From Competibacteraceae bacterium UBA2792 (GTDB taxonomy: Bacteria > Pseudomonadota > Gammaproteobacteria > Competibacterales > Competibacteraceae): a stretch of 16,810 nt of DNA. The notes beneath the pieces were generated by a model. The model was given only the letters and a program-made list of their open reading frames with translations, was not told where the DNA came from and did no database searches. A program made the position numbers and the translations under genes. How positions within the stretch are numbered: position 1 is the stretch's first letter; each line of letters starts with the position of its first letter. The stretch is taken from the NCBI GenBank assembly GCA_002352125.1, contig DEHU01000274.1:1-16810 (forward strand). Direction: 5' to 3'. Below are positions 15,439 to 16,810 of the stretch, piece after piece.

Positions 15439-16810
15439 GGCCATGAATCCGAACAGTTTGCGCTTGGGGGCGGGTTTGCACGATGGCTTCGGGTGCACAG
15501 GTTTCGACGCACATGTGGCAGCCGGTGCAGGCGTTGCCGTCGATGCGAGCAAATACCAATTCCTTGCTCTTGCCGCTTTTGGCGGTTACGGTTTCACGGT
15601 GGGCAACCGAAATCGCGGGACAACCGAGGTCGATGCAGTTACCGCAGCCCGTACATTTGTCGTCGATCACTTCGTAGGGCTGGAATCGCTCGAAGCGGTC
15701 GGTGAGCGAGCAGGGACGGTTGGTGATGATGACCGATGGCTCCTCCATCTTGATCTCTTCGCGCACCAGTTTGACGATGGTCGGCAGTTCGTAGGGATCG
15801 ACCATGCGGATACGTTCGGGACGAACGCCCAACGCTTCGGCCAGCTTAGCGAAATCCACGCGCGGTGCGGGTAGGCCGTGCAAGTCCTGGCCGGTGCCAG
15901 GATTTTCTTGGCCACCGGTCATGCCGACCGAACGGTTATCCAGTAGCAACACGGTGACGTTGCCCCGGTTATAGATCATGTTCAGCAAACCCTGCATCCC
16001 CATGTGCAGGAAGGTGGAATCGCCGATGACGGCGACGATGTGTTTTTTCTCATCGGTCTCGCCCCGGCCTTTGTCCATGCCGTGGGCCATGCTGAGCGAG
16101 GCGCCCATGCAGGTGCAAGTATCCAACGCGTTCCAGGGATGCCCGGCCCCGAGCGTGTAGCAGCCGATATCACCGACGATATTGAGGTTGCGGATGTGGG
16201 AAAGCGCGAAATAAGGCCCCAGATGCGGGCAAGAAGCGCACATGGTCGGTGGGCGGGGGAAAACGCTGGCCTGCTGGCGTCTTTGCACTTCGTAGGGTTC
16301 GCCCAGCAGGGGTTTGATGGCCGGGCGCAGCACGCTAGGCGCCAGTTCGCCGAAGCGCGGCAAAATTTCTTTGCCCCGAACGGCGATACCGGCAGCGCGA
16401 ATTTCGGTCTCCAGCAATGGCTCGGTTTCTTCGACTACGATCAGCGTGTCTACCTTCGAGGCGAGGGCGCGAATTTTTTCCAGCGGAGGAGGGTAACTAA
16501 AGCCGAGCTTGAGTACCGGGGCATTGGGAAAAGTTTCGCGAACGTGCATGAACGCCGGGCCAGAGGTGACGAAGCCGATCCGGTGATCGCTGCCAAGGAA
16601 AGTCGCATTCAGGTCGGTGGTTTCGCTCAATTTCTGGAATTTCCGGTCACGCTCGTGCATCAGCGGCAAACGCGGTTTGGCGTTGGCGGGGGTCATCACC
16701 CAGCGTTGGGGATTTTTCTGAAACCCGGCCGCACGATGTTGGATACGCTGGCCTGAGACGGTGACCATAGCCTTGACATGGCAAACGCGGGTGGTCATGC
16801 GGACGATGAC
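15428..16810 (-). CDS. iorA: Indolepyruvate:ferredoxin oxidoreductase, alpha subunit (5' end outside window)
   Basis: This is the large subunit of the oxidoreductase, cut by the right edge. The frame stays open to 16810 (reading V-I-V-R before MTTRVCHVKA). Full IorA is around 600-720 aa and about 460 are present, so the internal ATG at 16798 is not the start. Visible parts are the thiamine diphosphate domain (GDIGCYTLGAGHPWN, then GDSTFLHMGMQ ... VLLLDNRSVGMTGGQ) and two C-terminal [4Fe-4S] ferredoxin motifs. The Cys clusters are CTGCGNCIDLGCP (15655-15618) and CTGCHMCVETCAP (15529-15492). The enzyme uses CoA and ferredoxin and is oxygen-sensitive in known cases, which suits anaerobic or low-oxygen amino acid oxidation. 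Confidence 0.95.
   Translation of the reverse strand, partial: VIVRMTTRVCHVKAMVTVSGQRIQHRAAGFQKNPQRWVMTPANAKPRLPLMHERDRKFQKLSETTDLNATFLGSDHRIGFVTSGPAFMHVRETFPNAPVLKLGFSYPPPLEKIRALASKVDTLIVVEETEPLLETEIRAAGIAVRGKEILPRFGELAPSVLRPAIKPLLGEPYEVQRRQQASVFPRPPTMCASCPHLGPYFALSHIRNLNIVGDIGCYTLGAGHPWNALDTCTCMGASLSMAHGMDKGRGETDEKKHIVAVIGDSTFLHMGMQGLLNMIYNRGNVTVLLLDNRSVGMTGGQENPGTGQDLHGLPAPRVDFAKLAEALGVRPERIRMVDPYELPTIVKLVREEIKMEEPSVIITNRPCSLTDRFERFQPYEVIDDKCTGCGNCIDLGCPAISVAHRETVTAKSGKSKELVFARIDGNACTGCHMCVETCAPEAIVQTRPQAQTVRIHGHAH

Noticed and set aside
15439..15552. Longer iorB frame starting inside iorA
   Set aside because: It reads the iorA ferredoxin region out of frame, and IorB homology begins only at the internal ATG.

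Overview
The window looks like chromosomal DNA of a proteobacterium, most likely a gammaproteobacterium. The thr/tyr tRNA genes at the left edge, a bacterial-type seryl-tRNA synthetase, a class I PHA synthase and liv-type amino acid transport genes all fit this. The mix of storage-polymer synthesis with an indolepyruvate:ferredoxin oxidoreductase would suit a PHA-storing, partly anaerobic lineage such as Candidatus Competibacter/Contendobacter, but that placement is inference.

Left part (1-1616). The window opens inside a tRNA on the minus strand (probably tRNA-Tyr) with a near-consensus promoter. About 680 bp away a tRNA-Thr(TGT) points the opposite way. The space between is AT-rich, holds an exact 24-bp tandem duplication and a GC-richer island, and has no recognisable gene. 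After tRNA-Thr comes an exported fibronectin-III protein whose base composition changes abruptly at a domain boundary.

Middle part, plus strand (2043-5970). A thiolase with its own promoter and a clear intrinsic terminator is followed by serS and then a divergent type I-beta DAHP synthase. The DAHP synthase has a weak ribosome binding site and sits just behind a 16-codon mini-ORF with a strong one.

Right part, minus strand (6112-16810). phaC is a single gene convergent with the DAHP synthase and separated from the next gene by an intrinsic terminator. Upstream of it (rightwards) is a tightly packed unit transcribed leftwards: iorA (cut by the window end) - iorB - livK - livH - livM - livG - livF - CBS/ACT protein - paaK. 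Most junctions overlap or are a few bases apart; the largest gap is about 100 bp, between iorB and livK. It reads as an aromatic amino acid or aryl-acid module: LivKHMGF imports the substrate, IorAB oxidises arylpyruvates to arylacetyl-CoA with reduction of ferredoxin, PaaK activates free arylacetate, and the CBS/ACT protein probably senses a nucleotide and an amino acid. The aminotransferase needed to connect the steps is not in the window.

No CRISPR array, insertion sequence, phage gene or complete mobile element was found.
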